A stretch of 62,891 nucleotides of DNA from an uncultured Alphaproteobacteria bacterium. Lineage in GTDB: Bacteria > Pseudomonadota > Alphaproteobacteria > Methylaequorales > Methylaequoraceae. The position numbers and the translations under genes are program-made. The DNA lies in the NCBI GenBank assembly GCA_902595755.1, contig CACJRF010000009.1:1-62891 (forward strand). The letters run 5' to 3'. Below are positions 33,889 to 45,115 of the stretch, in pieces (positions within the stretch are counted from its first letter, which is position 1; each line of letters starts with the position of its first letter). Under the pieces are notes generated by a model. It was not told where the DNA came from. It saw only the letters and a program-made list of their open reading frames with translations, and ran no database searches.

Positions 33889-34563
33889 ATGCTCGCACAA
33901 AATAAAAAAAATATCTATATTATAAACTTTAATCCTAATGATTTTTTTGATTTAACCTTAGAGGCTTTAGAAAACTTAAGAACATCTGATTTAATTATTT
34001 CAACGCGAAAACTTGATAAAAAGTTTAAATCTAATTTAAATAAGATAAATAGAATGTTTGAAATTAATACTGAATTATCAAAAAATAAAATGATATTCAA
34101 AAAATATCTAATTTCAAAACTCGATATTTTTAACTCAATTTCATATCTTCATTTAGGAGACTTTAATATTACCGAAACTTTCTTTGATGATAAAGTACTA
34201 GAAAAACATGGTATAAAAGTTGAGGTAAAACTTGGCATTTTATCAATAGTGAACTTACTGAATAAACAAAATCAGTTGCTAACAAATAGAAATAAAAATT
34301 CTTCCATAAGCTTTTTTAATTACTTGGATACAAAACAAATATTATCTATTATAGAAAAGAATAATTTTGAAAAATTGTTGATAAAAACGACTAAAACCTC
34401 TTTGATGAAAAATTTTTTAGAAAAACTAAAAAAAACAAAAAATCAAAAATATGGTTATCAACTTTTTAGTGAAACTAAAAAGTTACATACCAAAGATTTA
34501 AGTATAAAAGATTTTGGTATAGAAAACCTATTTATTCTTATAGAAAAAAATGAAAAGATTTAA
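33889..34563 (+). CDS. Degenerate tetrapyrrole-methylase-fold protein (SUMT/CobA-like)
   Basis: The order of conserved blocks matches uroporphyrinogen-III C-methyltransferase: IYIINFNPNDFFDLTLEALENLR aligns with the usual GxGPGD-x-x-LT-x-KA start, LHLGDFNIT with GDPF-x-FGRG, and KHGIKVEVKLGILSIVN with AGI-x-VEVVPGITS. Key residues are lost: GPGD reads FNPND (residues 14-18) and GDP reads G90-D91-F92. It may be a pseudoenzyme or a rapidly evolving methylase. It lies close to cbiX, consistent with siroheme-related ancestry. Length 224 is slightly short. It overlaps the Sco gene by 14 bases. Confidence 0.6.
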   Translation: MLAQNKKNIYIINFNPNDFFDLTLEALENLRTSDLIISTRKLDKKFKSNLNKINRMFEINTELSKNKMIFKKYLISKLDIFNSISYLHLGDFNITETFFDDKVLEKHGIKVEVKLGILSIVNLLNKQNQLLTNRNKNSSISFFNYLDTKQILSIIEKNNFEKLLIKTTKTSLMKNFLEKLKKTKNQKYGYQLFSETKKLHTKDLSIKDFGIENLFILIEKNEKI

Positions 34564-35131
34564 ATCACTCTTCATAAAAAACTCGATCTCAATGCTTGTG
34601 ATAGTAATCACTATATTTATTGGAATTTACATTATTACTCAATATAAAAGTAAAAAGGTAAATAATATTAATATAGGAGGTAGTTTCCAACTTATAAATC
34701 AAAGGGGAGAACCATACATATCTGAATTCAGATCGAAAAAAAAAGTTTTATACTTTGGCTACACATTTTGTCCAGATGTATGCCCAATAGATATTTTAAA
34801 GATTTCTAGATTGGTAGATCAAAGTCCTGAATTAATTAAAAATTTTGATTTTATATTTATCACTGTTGACCCAGAAAGAGATAATCAGAGTCAAATGAAA
34901 AATTTCATGTCAAATTTTAATGAAAACTTAATTGGATTAACTGGCGAAACAAAAGTAATTGATAATGTTTTATCAAAATATAGGGTATATGTGAAACGAA
35001 ATAAAAATGGCAATGAAAACTATCTTGTTGATCACAGCTCATTAATTTTTTTAATGAACGAAAAAGATGAGTATATAACACATTTTAGTCCCAAAGACTT
35101 TGAGGATAAATTTTCAAACTATATATACTAA
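34550..35131 (+). CDS. SCO1/SenC family copper-binding assembly protein
   Basis: A single N-terminal membrane anchor (residues 13-32) is followed by a thioredoxin-like domain with the copper-binding C74-P-D-V-C78 in GYTFCPDVCPI and the distal His162 in VDHSSLIF. Sco proteins load copper into the CuA centre of cytochrome c oxidase, complementing the PCu(A)C chaperone at 15.8 kb. The ATG lies within the methylase-like gene. It converges on the penicillin-binding protein gene with a 4-base stop overlap. No cytochrome oxidase gene is in the window. Confidence 0.93.
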   Translation: MKRFKSLFIKNSISMLVIVITIFIGIYIITQYKSKKVNNINIGGSFQLINQRGEPYISEFRSKKKVLYFGYTFCPDVCPIDILKISRLVDQSPELIKNFDFIFITVDPERDNQSQMKNFMSNFNENLIGLTGETKVIDNVLSKYRVYVKRNKNGNENYLVDHSSLIFLMNEKDEYITHFSPKDFEDKFSNYIY

Positions 35132-37005
35132 AAAAAATTCTCTATTATGGAGTCAAAGAAATTTTTTCTCTTTTCAAGATCTTTAGATTTTTTAATTATT
35201 CTATTAATTTTATCATTATTCAATTTTTTTGCTTCTGGTTCATCAAATTCGTAACTTAAACCTTTTGGTGTAATGTCTTGATGTGCAGCAGTCATAAAGT
35301 CTTTCCAGAGAATTGCTGGTGCTGTTCCACCAGTAATTTTTTTCATAGGTGAATCATTATCATTCCCAAACCAAACTCCTACAACAATATTAGATGTAAA
35401 GCCAATGAACCAAGCATCCCTTAGAGACTGACTTGTCCCAGTTTTACCAGCTGCAGGTCTATTTAATTTTGCATTCCGTCCGGTTCCACTCTCTATAGTC
35501 TGTTCCATCATTCTAGTCATTTTACCTACAATTGAACTCTCAAGAACTTTACCTGTTCCTTGTAATTTTCTTGAAAATAATATTTCACCATCTGTATCCT
35601 CAATTGACCTTATTCCATACGAAAAGACTCCATTTCCATTATTTGCTAAAACATTATAGGCTGAAGTTAATTCTAATAAAGTCACCTCTGAGGTTCCTAA
35701 AGCTAATGACGGTGAATTAAGAATTGGAGAGGTGATACCCATAGATTTAGCAACGTCAATTACCTTCTCTCTTCCAATAGTTTCTGAAATTTTTACTGCA
35801 ACTGTATTTATAGATTTGGAGAAGGCTTCTCTTAGCGTAACTTCACCTATATATTCATTTTTATAATTTTTTGGAGACCATCCTTCAATATCAATCCTAG
35901 AGTCTACAATAGTATCATTAGGTGAAAAACCACTTTCAAGCCCTGCTAAATATACAAAAAGCTTAAAGGCAGATCCTGGTTGCCTTTTTGCTTGTGTCAC
36001 CCTATTAAATTGGGTATCACCATAATCTGTCCCGCCGATCATCGCAATTATTCCTCCGTTTAGATCTAGTGCTACTAACGAGGATTGTTCTGCAGACTCA
36101 AATTTTGAATTTACATTTATAAGAGACTTCTCTGCAATTTTTTGCAGTTTAACATCTAGTGTTGTCCTTACTATTAAGTCTTTTTCTATTTCACCTACGT
36201 AAGACTTTACTCTGGGTAAAAGCCAATCAACAAAATATCTAGTGCTTTTAGGTGCATTTGTAAACTTGGAGTATTTTGTATTATTAAATTTTGCTTTATT
36301 TACTTCTTTTATGGATATCATATTATTTTTAGCCATGTTATTTAAAACAAGGGAGGCTCGTTTTTTTGATAACTCAAAATTAGCAATAGGATTATATTTT
36401 GATGGTGCCTTTAGCAAGCTTGCAATTACAGCACTTTCATAAAGACTAAGGTCTTCAACTTTTTTGTTAAAATACTTTTCTGATGCGGCTTGAACTCCAT
36501 ACGTTCCTGACCCCAAGTAAACTCTATTCAAATATATACTTAATATCTGTTCTTTTGAAAACCTCATTTCTAACCAGAAGCTGAGTATTAATTCATGAAG
36601 TTTTCTAGTAAATGATCTTTCTGGTGTAAGAAATAAATTCTTTGCAAGTTGTTGTGTTATGGTACTGCCACCTTGAACAATTCTTCTTTTTTTTATATTG
36701 GTAATTGCAGCCCTAATAACTCCTCTAAAATCAACACCTGGGTGACTAAAAAAACTTTTATCCTCAGTTACAATTACCGCATTTATTAAATTCTCAGGCA
36801 AATCAGAAAACTGTATTGACTGACCGTAGACATCACCGTAAGAGGCAATTATTCTACCATCCTTATCTAAAAAAGTAATACTAGGCTGTCTAGATATTTG
36901 TATTGATTCAGTTTCTGGTAAATTTAAAAGTGACCATGTAACTGCAATACTCGAGAATAAAGCCAACCAAATAAATAATAATAGAAGCCATTTAATTAAC
37001 TTCAT
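35128..37005 (-). CDS. Class A penicillin-binding protein (PBP1A/PbpC-like transglycosylase-transpeptidase)
   Basis: An N-terminal membrane anchor (about residues 7-27) precedes the GT51 transglycosylase with catalytic Glu in VTEDKSFFSHPGVD, the block QGGSTITQQLAKNLFL and RKLHELILSFWLE. The transpeptidase has SxxK in GSAFKLF, SxN in SINTVAVK and KTG in KTGTSQSLRDAWF. It polymerises and cross-links peptidoglycan in the periplasm. At 625 residues it is short for PBP1A (usually 750-850) and lacks a long OB insert, resembling compact PBP1A-like enzymes of alphaproteobacteria. It is 34 bases downstream of gyrB. Confidence 0.93.
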   Translation of the reverse strand: MKLIKWLLLLFIWLALFSSIAVTWSLLNLPETESIQISRQPSITFLDKDGRIIASYGDVYGQSIQFSDLPENLINAVIVTEDKSFFSHPGVDFRGVIRAAITNIKKRRIVQGGSTITQQLAKNLFLTPERSFTRKLHELILSFWLEMRFSKEQILSIYLNRVYLGSGTYGVQAASEKYFNKKVEDLSLYESAVIASLLKAPSKYNPIANFELSKKRASLVLNNMAKNNMISIKEVNKAKFNNTKYSKFTNAPKSTRYFVDWLLPRVKSYVGEIEKDLIVRTTLDVKLQKIAEKSLINVNSKFESAEQSSLVALDLNGGIIAMIGGTDYGDTQFNRVTQAKRQPGSAFKLFVYLAGLESGFSPNDTIVDSRIDIEGWSPKNYKNEYIGEVTLREAFSKSINTVAVKISETIGREKVIDVAKSMGITSPILNSPSLALGTSEVTLLELTSAYNVLANNGNGVFSYGIRSIEDTDGEILFSRKLQGTGKVLESSIVGKMTRMMEQTIESGTGRNAKLNRPAAGKTGTSQSLRDAWFIGFTSNIVVGVWFGNDNDSPMKKITGGTAPAILWKDFMTAAHQDITPKGLSYEFDEPEAKKLNNDKINRIIKKSKDLEKRKNFFDSIIENFF

Positions 37006-37039
37006 CTAAAGAAATTCCTAGTATTAATGTTCTTAAATT

Positions 37040-39457
<2,418 letters not shown>

Positions 39458-39478
39458 TTATCCTGAGTTGATAAAACA

Positions 39479-40636
39479 TTATATCTTAATATTGGGAACT
39501 TTAAAGTGTTTATCTCCAATATTTATTTTATGTATCATGCCTTTTAGTATAGGAGAATTTAAAATCCAATCTGCACGGACATCTGTAATCCACGTCTGAA
39601 TATTTAACTTAGATAACTCCTGAAGCAAACTTGAAATATAATTTGAGTCTAAATATGAAAAAATATCGTCAAGTAAAAAAATCAGTTGTTCTGTTTTGGC
39701 TTTTTTTAGAAATTCTATAAAGGCAAGAATAATAGAAATTATTATCAATTTTTGCTCACCAGTAGAAAAGTTTTTTACTTCCTTTCTCTTTTTTATATCA
39801 TAAATTACTAAGTCAGTTTTATTAGCACTGAAATTTGTCCTACCAGAAATAGAATCTTTAAACCTATTTTCTTTTAATTTTTCAATAAAATATTCTTCTA
39901 CAAATAATGCTGGCTTTTCACGTAAAATTTTATCAAGAGTTCCGTTTAATTCAAGAATAAGTGATTCCGTTTTATCGTTTATTACTTTTAACCTATTATT
40001 AAGTGATTTTAAAAAGGTTCGCCTTGAGTCACATATAATAAGTCCAGAAGAACAAATTCTTCGCTCGATTATATCCAACCATTTTTCATGATTTTGAAAT
40101 TTCTTATTTTTTAGAATATTTAATCTTTCTCTTTTTAACTTCTTATATTCTTGTAATCTTTCGGAGTATGATTTATCAACTGAACTTATCATCATATCAA
40201 TAAAAGCCCTTCTTTCCATTGCGGTACTTTGTAATAAATGAGACATTCTAGGAACAATCCAAAAAAAACTAATCTTTTTTTTCAGATTTTCAGATTTAGT
40301 CGTTATACTATCAACTTTAATAATCTTAATTAAGTTCTCTCCCTTTTTTTTTAACCCCAAGCCAACAGAATAAATATCAGAATTGAATTTAATTTGAAAA
40401 TTTGCACCAAATAATTCCAAAGGTCCATAGTGGTTTTCAGGAATTAAGTCCGTAAGATTTGCATTTCTAAAACCTCCATTCGAATTCATTAGAGAAATTG
40501 ATTCTAAAATATTAGTCTTCCCCGATCCGTTTTTTCCATATATTACAATAATATCTTTTTTAGGAATTATACTTAATTCTCTGTGGTTTCTATAGTTCTT
40601 TAACTTAAGATTAGTAATTCTTACTGAATTATTCAT
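39479..40636 (-). CDS. recF: DNA replication and repair protein RecF
   Basis: The SMC-like ATPase has Walker A YGKNGSGKTNILESI, the signature FSTGEQKLIIISIILAF and the Walker B-type FLLDDIFSYLD near the C-terminus. The 385-residue length is typical. RecF, with RecO and RecR, loads RecA at gaps. Since ExoI rather than AddAB occurs in this window, the RecF pathway may be the main recombination route here; that is inference. It starts nine bases after dnaN. Confidence 0.96.
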   Translation of the reverse strand: MNNSVRITNLKLKNYRNHRELSIIPKKDIIVIYGKNGSGKTNILESISLMNSNGGFRNANLTDLIPENHYGPLELFGANFQIKFNSDIYSVGLGLKKKGENLIKIIKVDSITTKSENLKKKISFFWIVPRMSHLLQSTAMERRAFIDMMISSVDKSYSERLQEYKKLKRERLNILKNKKFQNHEKWLDIIERRICSSGLIICDSRRTFLKSLNNRLKVINDKTESLILELNGTLDKILREKPALFVEEYFIEKLKENRFKDSISGRTNFSANKTDLVIYDIKKRKEVKNFSTGEQKLIIISIILAFIEFLKKAKTEQLIFLLDDIFSYLDSNYISSLLQELSKLNIQTWITDVRADWILNSPILKGMIHKINIGDKHFKVPNIKI

Positions 40637-40645
40637 TAACTAGTT

Positions 40646-41758
40646 TCAGGCTCTCATTTGCATTATGAGAAATAATGCATCCTTGAACGATTCGCTAGTC
40701 AATACAGTTGGTGATGTGTTTTTAGAGAAGTTAAAAATGACTTGCCCCTCCTTGATCAAAGAAAGAACATCCAAAATATATCTCGAGTTAAAATTAATAT
40801 TTATTTCAGGGCCATTATACTTAACTTCAATTGACTCTGTTCCGCTTGACTTATCACTACCAGATGAACTTACAATACACAGGTTATCCTTTATTTGAAA
40901 TTTCACTGTCCTGAACTTTTCATTAGAAATTGTTGCAACTCTATCAATGGTTTCACTAAATTTTTGGCAATCTACAATTACTATTTGCTCTTCTTCTTTT
41001 GGAATAACACTTTCATAATCAGGGAAGGATGAATTTATAAGTTTTGTAATGATAACAATCTGGCCGATTATAACTTTTAACCTATTCTTTGAAAAATTTA
41101 GGGAAACATTTCCATTAACTTCATCTAAAACTTTTGAAATTTCGTAAACCGATTTTTTTGGTATTATTATTCCATCAAAATTACTATCAGTTTTCTTCTC
41201 TAAAACACATTTGGCTAACCTGTGTCCATCAGTCGCTACTGTAGAAATTTGTTCATTACTAACATGAAAAAAAATACCATTCAAATACCGCCGAGACTCA
41301 TCAAGGCCCATACAAAATTTGCAATTATTAATTAAATGCTTTAGCGATTTAATATCTAAATCAATTTTCTTATCCAAGTCCTTATTATCCATGACTGGAA
41401 AATCATCAATAGGCATTGTTGGGAAATTAAATTTTGAGTTATTAAATAAAACGATTGCATTATTAGAACTTTCTTCGTAGCTAACCGTTATGTTACATCC
41501 GTCTGGAGCTTTTCTTATCAGTTCATAAAAAAGCTGAGAAGGTATTGTTATTCCACCTGACTTAACCAATTTCACATCTAATTTTTCACTTATCTCCAAA
41601 GCTAAGTCAGTAGCTGTGAAAATAAGTCTATTTTGAATTGTAGGGTCGGTTGTTATTTTAATGTTGGATAGAATTGGAATGGTATTTCTCTTCTCAACAA
41701 CGCTCTGAAAGTGATTCAAACAATCAAGAAGTTTTTTTTTTTCAATTATAAATTCCAT
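40646..41758 (-). CDS. dnaN: DNA polymerase III sliding clamp (beta subunit)
   Basis: This 370-residue protein has the three-domain clamp sequence pattern, including FTATDLALEI, the central VATDGHRLAK and the C-terminal LIMQMRA, where the M-x-M-R-x tail forms part of the protein-binding cleft. It encircles DNA and tethers Pol III, Pol I and repair factors. It lies three bases after dnaA and nine before recF, so the whole set is probably co-transcribed. Confidence 0.98.
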   Translation of the reverse strand: MEFIIEKKKLLDCLNHFQSVVEKRNTIPILSNIKITTDPTIQNRLIFTATDLALEISEKLDVKLVKSGGITIPSQLFYELIRKAPDGCNITVSYEESSNNAIVLFNNSKFNFPTMPIDDFPVMDNKDLDKKIDLDIKSLKHLINNCKFCMGLDESRRYLNGIFFHVSNEQISTVATDGHRLAKCVLEKKTDSNFDGIIIPKKSVYEISKVLDEVNGNVSLNFSKNRLKVIIGQIVIITKLINSSFPDYESVIPKEEEQIVIVDCQKFSETIDRVATISNEKFRTVKFQIKDNLCIVSSSGSDKSSGTESIEVKYNGPEININFNSRYILDVLSLIKEGQVIFNFSKNTSPTVLTSESFKDALFLIMQMRA

Positions 41759-41761
41759 GTT

Positions 41762-43147
41762 TTAAGACTCTAACATTCTGATCAGTAATTGAACATCTTC
41801 GTCGAAGCTTAGGTCCTTACTTCTTAGCTCTTCAACCTTCCTAACTGCATGGATTACAGTAGTATGGTCTCTGTTTCCAAACCTTCGTCCAATTTCTGGT
41901 AAAGATCTTGATGTCAAATTTTTTGATAAGTACATTGCAACCTGCCTAGGTCTTGCAACTGTTCTAGATCTTCTTGATGAACTCATATCTGACATTTTAA
42001 TATTAAAGTGCTGAGAAACCTTTTTTTGTATTTCTTCTATGTTGACTTTCTTTTGTGATGAACGTAGTAAATCTTTTAATAAGTCTTGAACCATATCTAA
42101 ATTAATTTCTCTCCCAACTAGAGAGGAAAATGCTGCTAATCTATTTAAAGCTCCTTCAAGTTCCCTAACATTTGATGTTATTTTATGAGCAAGAAACTCA
42201 AGTATGTTTGGACTTATTCTAGCAGAGAGCTTTTCTTCTTTTGCTTGTAAAATACCTAATCTAAGTTCATAGCTTAATGGGTGAATATCTGCAACTAATC
42301 CCCAACCAAGTCTCGAACGCATTCGCTCCTCAATTCCTTCTAGATCTTGAGGAGATTTATCTGCTGAAATTATTAGTTGTTTATTCTGATCAATCAATGC
42401 ATTGAATGTATGGAAGAATTCTTCTTGAGTAGAATCTTTACCTGAAATAAACTGAACATCATCTATCATCAAAACATCAACGTTTCTAAATTGCTCTTTA
42501 AATGCGACTGTATTCTTAAATCTTAAAGCCTTAATGAAGTGATACATAAACTTTTCTGCTGACATATAAATCACTCTTCTTAAGGGGTTTCTAGCCTTGA
42601 TTTCATGAGCAATAGCATGCATTAAATGCGTTTTTCCTAATCCAACTCCACCATATAAAAATAATGGGTTAAATGGGACATCCTTAGTTTCTGAAACTCT
42701 TCTTGCTGCGGCAAATGCTAATTCATTAGGCTTTCCAACTATAAAATTATTAAATGTAAATCTACTATCTAAATCAGAACTAATACTATTAAAGAGATCG
42801 TTTGATTTTGATTCTGTTAAAGAAATATCTTTAGACTTATTTTGAGTGTTACCTAAATTTTTCTTTGATTCATCATTTTTGATAACAATTATTTCTATAT
42901 CATCTATTTTCAAATTTTGGACTAACCAATAACTTTTGATAATATCAAGATATTGCTCTGTTATTCTTGTTTTTAGAAAGTTACTGTTTACACTCAATAA
43001 AACTTTTTTATCCTGAAAATTTGTTAGCTTTATTTGTTTGATCCAACTTTTAAATTGAGCATCACCTATTTTTTGCCTTATTCTAGATCTAACCGATACC
43101 CATTGTGCTTGTATCTCTACAAAATCTTGTGATTTAGGATCACTCAT
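41762..43147 (-). CDS. dnaA: Chromosomal replication initiator DnaA
   Basis: All domains are present: the N-terminal DnaB-interaction domain with FKSWIKQIKL; the AAA+ core with Walker A YGGVGLGKTHLMHA and Walker B LMIDDVQFI; and the C-terminal DNA-binding domain with SSRRSRTVARPRQVAMYL and the signature GNRDHTTVIHAVRKV. I start at MSDPKSQ (461 residues) instead of an upstream ATG that would add 15 residues encoded within the rhodanese gene. DnaA opens oriC. I see no DnaA-box cluster within the spacers nearby, so oriC may not be adjacent. Confidence 0.97.
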   Translation of the reverse strand: MSDPKSQDFVEIQAQWVSVRSRIRQKIGDAQFKSWIKQIKLTNFQDKKVLLSVNSNFLKTRITEQYLDIIKSYWLVQNLKIDDIEIIVIKNDESKKNLGNTQNKSKDISLTESKSNDLFNSISSDLDSRFTFNNFIVGKPNELAFAAARRVSETKDVPFNPLFLYGGVGLGKTHLMHAIAHEIKARNPLRRVIYMSAEKFMYHFIKALRFKNTVAFKEQFRNVDVLMIDDVQFISGKDSTQEEFFHTFNALIDQNKQLIISADKSPQDLEGIEERMRSRLGWGLVADIHPLSYELRLGILQAKEEKLSARISPNILEFLAHKITSNVRELEGALNRLAAFSSLVGREINLDMVQDLLKDLLRSSQKKVNIEEIQKKVSQHFNIKMSDMSSSRRSRTVARPRQVAMYLSKNLTSRSLPEIGRRFGNRDHTTVIHAVRKVEELRSKDLSFDEDVQLLIRMLES

Positions 43148-43151
43148 ACAA

Positions 43152-43577
43152 CTAACCTTGCTTCCATGGTAATCCAGAAAATTTCCACCCATTCACATTT
43201 CCTCTGTGACTTCTACTATCATGGCCTCCTTCAAATCCCTCTGATAAGTTATAACAATTATTATACCCTTGCGTAGTCAGAAACTCTGCGGCGGATCTTG
43301 ATCTTGCTCCTGATCTACAAATAATTATTAATTTAGTATCTTTATCAACTCCAGAATTAACTATCTCTTGAAGGAAGTTATCATTCTTTTGCATTACAGG
43401 AAAGGTTTGCCATTCGATAAAAAGGGCTTTTTTATTAATCTCTGACAGATCGGGTATTCCAACAAACTGCCATTCTGCAAAAGTTCTGCAATCCAACAAA
43501 TTACAATCTTTTTTAGATTTTAGCATTTCCCAAGCTTCTTGAGGAGACAAATCTCCTGCATAATCAAAATCACTCAT
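43152..43577 (-). CDS. Rhodanese-domain protein
   Basis: A single rhodanese domain of 141 residues has NLLDCRTFAEWQFVGIPD at the N-terminal half and the catalytic loop IIICRSGARSRSAAEFL, whose cysteine would carry persulfide sulfur, with GFEGGHD downstream. Transfer of sulfur to an acceptor is probable but the partner is unknown. It is inserted between rpsT and dnaA with only four bases to dnaA, so it may share the dnaA transcript. The 67-base upstream region is AT-rich and shows no DnaA boxes. Confidence 0.92.
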   Translation of the reverse strand: MSDFDYAGDLSPQEAWEMLKSKKDCNLLDCRTFAEWQFVGIPDLSEINKKALFIEWQTFPVMQKNDNFLQEIVNSGVDKDTKLIIICRSGARSRSAAEFLTTQGYNNCYNLSEGFEGGHDSRSHRGNVNGWKFSGLPWKQG

Positions 43578-43644
43578 ATTATCACCAACAATCTTAGAGA
43601 TTAACTAATAAAAATAATCGAATCAATTCAAAAAAAAATAAAAG

Positions 43645-43908
43645 TTATTTTAAATTTTTTACTTTTTTTGAAAGCCTTGATACAAGCCTAGAAGCAGTAT
43701 TTTTTTTAAATACTCCTTTTGACATTGCTTTAGAAATATCAGACTCAAAACTTAAAAAATTTAATTTAGCATCATCTTTACTTTTTGTTTTTATAAGACT
43801 AAAGATTTTTTTAATTTTTGTTCTTACCCTTGATTTAATAAACCTGTTAAACTCAGTTTTTTTTCTTGTCTGAAGTATTCTTTTTTTTGCCGATTTAATA
43901 TTAGCCAT
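43645..43908 (-). CDS. rpsT: Small ribosomal subunit protein S20
   Basis: The 87-residue, lysine-rich protein begins MANIKSAKKRILQTRKK and has the S20 sequence throughout, with a C-terminal KKNTASRLVSRLSKK. S20 binds 16S rRNA early in assembly. The position upstream of dnaA is conserved in proteobacteria. A promoter-like -35/-10 pair lies immediately upstream. Confidence 0.97.
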   Translation of the reverse strand: MANIKSAKKRILQTRKKTEFNRFIKSRVRTKIKKIFSLIKTKSKDDAKLNFLSFESDISKAMSKGVFKKNTASRLVSRLSKKVKNLK

Positions 43909-43917
43909 AATAGCATT

Positions 43918-43945
43918 CTTATACTACCATAATAAATATGGTCAA
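43918..43945 (-). promoter_or_regulatory. Candidate sigma-70-type promoter of rpsT
   Basis: On the minus strand TTGACC (43940-43945) and TATAAG (43918-43923) are each one base from consensus and separated by 16 bases. The -10 is followed by nine bases and then the rpsT ATG, so an initiation site at the usual distance would leave only a very short leader. ACCAT and ATGGT arms flank the spacer as a small inverted repeat. No transcription data support it. Confidence 0.5.
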
Positions 43946-43949
43946 GTAT

Positions 43950-44300
43950 TTATTCAGATTTATTAGGAGAAATGTTAAATAAAACTCTCAATTGTTTGCC
44001 ATCTAATTTGTATTCTAGTTCCAGAGATTCTTCTCCTCTTCTGTAAAGGTTTTTTGTGATTAATTTCCATCCTAGATTTGGGAGAATTTTTTTGTAAAAT
44101 TCACTGACCTCAGAGTAGTTATACTTACCAATAATCTCTGTTGAAACGAATCTCCCATTTATTTTATCAAACATTACAAGGCTTTCTTCTACATACACCA
44201 TATTTTTATAACTCGGAATATCCTCAATACCTTTAAGAAAAGTTTCAGATAAAGCTTTAAAAGATATTAATATGAGGGTTAAAAAGATTATATTTTTCAT
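43950..44300 (-). CDS. Exported hypothetical protein
   Basis: I do not recognise this family. A signal peptide (MKNIIFLTLILISFKALS) leads into a roughly 95-residue mature domain with GIEDIPSYKNMVYVEES, VSTEIIGKYNYSEVSEFYKKILPNLGWKLI and a C-terminal LEYKLDGKQLRVLFNI. The pattern of a beta-strand, helix and GW-x-x box recalls small periplasmic folds that bind membranes or envelope proteins, but nothing more precise. I use the internal ATG because it gives a 4-base overlap with mutM, as other pairs show. A longer 122-residue start is possible. Confidence 0.7.
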   Translation of the reverse strand: MKNIIFLTLILISFKALSETFLKGIEDIPSYKNMVYVEESLVMFDKINGRFVSTEIIGKYNYSEVSEFYKKILPNLGWKLITKNLYRRGEESLELEYKLDGKQLRVLFNISPNKSE

Positions 44301-45115
44301 TTCTGACATTTTACACAATAAAATGTAGATCTTCCATTTTGAAAAATCTTTTTTATTTTAATATTTTTTTTACAACGAAAACAAGTCATATCATACCTAT
44401 CATAAACTTTAAGTTTATTTTTAAAATAACCAACTTTTTCATCTGAAATATTATAATCTTTTATTGTTGTACCTCCTTTTTTTATCGCTTGATTTAGAAT
44501 TTTTTTTGTAGATTTCAAAATTTTTTTATATTCTTCTAATCTGAGATTAGAAAAATTCTTTTCAGGAAATATGCCAGAATCAAATAATATTTCCGAACAA
44601 TAAATATTCCCCAAACCAGCAACATTATACTGATTCATTAAAAAGGACTTTACTGAAACTTTCCTTAATTTTTTTTCTTTTAGATAAGAAATATTAAAAT
44701 TTTCTGAGAGGGGTTCTGGTCCAATTTTTCTTAAATGAGAACAAGAGAAAATATCAGATGCTTTATATAACTTGATAAAACCAAACTTTCTTATATCATT
44801 AAAAATTATTTGTTTGTTTTTTAGACCCATAATAAAATGGTCGTGTTTTCGCTTCACATAATCTCTTGATATTCTAAAACAACCTGTCATTCCAAGATGA
44901 CACAAAACTGCTGATTGGTTGTTTAACAAAAATATTAAATACTTACCTCGTCTAATTATTTTTGTTATTCTATTGTTAATTAAAGTTTTACATATTTGTG
45001 GTGGTATTTCATAACGAAGCATTTTGTTCTCGATTTTAACCCATAAAATTTTACTTTTTAGTAGATGTAAATCTAAAAAATTTTTAACCGTTTCTACTTC
45101 AGGTAACTCTGGCAT
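44297..45115 (-). CDS. mutM: Formamidopyrimidine-DNA glycosylase
   Basis: The catalytic N-terminus is intact as MPELPEVETV, in which Pro2 becomes the Schiff-base nucleophile after Met removal and Glu3 is catalytic. The central GLGNIYCSEILF and a C-terminal zinc finger (CFRC and CVKC pairs) are present. It removes 8-oxoguanine and ring-opened purines, then cuts the abasic site. Because the second codon must be Pro, the ATG at 45113-45115 is fixed; it shares the palindrome CATG with the divergent ubiE start. Confidence 0.97.
   Translation of the reverse strand: MPELPEVETVKNFLDLHLLKSKILWVKIENKMLRYEIPPQICKTLINNRITKIIRRGKYLIFLLNNQSAVLCHLGMTGCFRISRDYVKRKHDHFIMGLKNKQIIFNDIRKFGFIKLYKASDIFSCSHLRKIGPEPLSENFNISYLKEKKLRKVSVKSFLMNQYNVAGLGNIYCSEILFDSGIFPEKNFSNLRLEEYKKILKSTKKILNQAIKKGGTTIKDYNISDEKVGYFKNKLKVYDRYDMTCFRCKKNIKIKKIFQNGRSTFYCVKCQK

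Noticed and set aside
43148-43192. Extended dnaA N-terminus from an upstream ATG
   Set aside because: The added 15 residues are encoded antisense-free but inside the rhodanese gene and do not resemble the DnaA N-terminus; MSDPKSQ is the natural start.
45024-45113. ubiE N-terminal extension in the frame upstream of 45114
   Set aside because: The added residues are antisense to the mutM N-terminus and do not resemble UbiE proteins.
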